This document shows, piece after piece, positions 63,951-64,000 of a stretch of 64,000 nt of DNA. The translations under genes were made by a program, and so were the position numbers. The notes below the pieces were generated by a model. The model was not told the origin of the DNA and searched no databases. It worked only from the letters and a program-made list of their open reading frames with translations. The first letter of the stretch is position 1. Every line of letters starts with the position of its first letter. Origin of the DNA: Agromyces luteolus (GTDB lineage: Bacteria > Actinomycetota > Actinomycetes > Actinomycetales > Microbacteriaceae); the NCBI RefSeq assembly GCF_009729855.1, contig NZ_WODA01000025.1, positions 558,001 to 622,000 on the forward strand, given 5' to 3'.

Positions 63951-64000
63951 ATCGGGGCTCGCCCGCCCGTCCTCACGCGAGCGAGAGCACGAACGACAGC

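Overview
The window is about 71-72% G+C with GC-ending codons, many leaderless-looking starts (TANNNT box 6-9 nt before ATG/GTG), prfB-ftsE-ftsX-smpB in that order, an ECF biotin transporter, a bifunctional trehalose synthase/phosphatase and a tmRNA tag ANKSQNDYALAA. Together these point to a high-GC actinobacterium, most likely Microbacteriaceae (Agromyces or a close relative). It reads as chromosome: no insertion sequence, phage module or CRISPR array is visible.

Layout. 1-9 kb: the end of a DUF11 surface protein, then a branched-chain amino acid operon on the minus strand (ilvD-ilvB-ilvN-ilvC) and a fused otsA/otsB. 9-16 kb: a sugar-isomerase-like protein, then tetR-MMPL-YhgE on the minus strand, where the MMPL pump carries a C-terminal domain resembling a decayed ABC ATPase. 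16-17.5 kb: four small unknown genes. 17.5-22 kb: a tightly overlapped operon bioY - acyl-CoA ligase - thiolase - bioM - bioN, then a 6-phosphogluconate dehydrogenase on the other strand. 23-28.7 kb: two membrane proteins, tRNA-Lys, hisN with an LLM oxidoreductase, small secreted or unknown proteins and tmRNA.

28.9-41.9 kb: GH92 glycosidase (with a possible 11-codon leader), a glycosyltransferase, a SIMPL protein, a tyrosine-phosphatase-like protein, then smpB, ftsX, ftsE (long acidic tail) and prfB, then an MFS transporter and a flavin monooxygenase coupled to a HAD phosphatase. 42-50 kb: a large secreted M14 zinc carboxypeptidase behind a hairpin that buries its ribosome-binding site, and a poorly characterised locus: a VWA protein, a protein with a short tandem repeat, and a divergent 924-residue membrane protein that looks like a serine hydrolase split by a membrane domain.

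50-54.7 kb: a Tad/Flp pilus operon (tadA, tadB, tadC, flp, two TadE-like, one TadG-like). 54.9-55.6 kb: a lower-GC patch with an NTF2-like protein and a 49-codon zinc-knuckle gene. 55.7-64 kb: a coiled-coil protein, a 0.3-kb cluster of inverted repeats, a two-component pair (multi-PAS histidine kinase and a response-regulator/thioredoxin-reductase fusion that lacks the redox cysteines), two unknown proteins, zwf and tRNA-Leu.

Functional links: zwf and gnd serve the oxidative pentose phosphate pathway; ssrA and smpB form the ribosome-rescue system; bioY/M/N form a biotin uptake complex, with the ligase and thiolase possibly making or salvaging a biotin precursor; tetR probably controls the MMPL/YhgE exporter through an operator in its own promoter.
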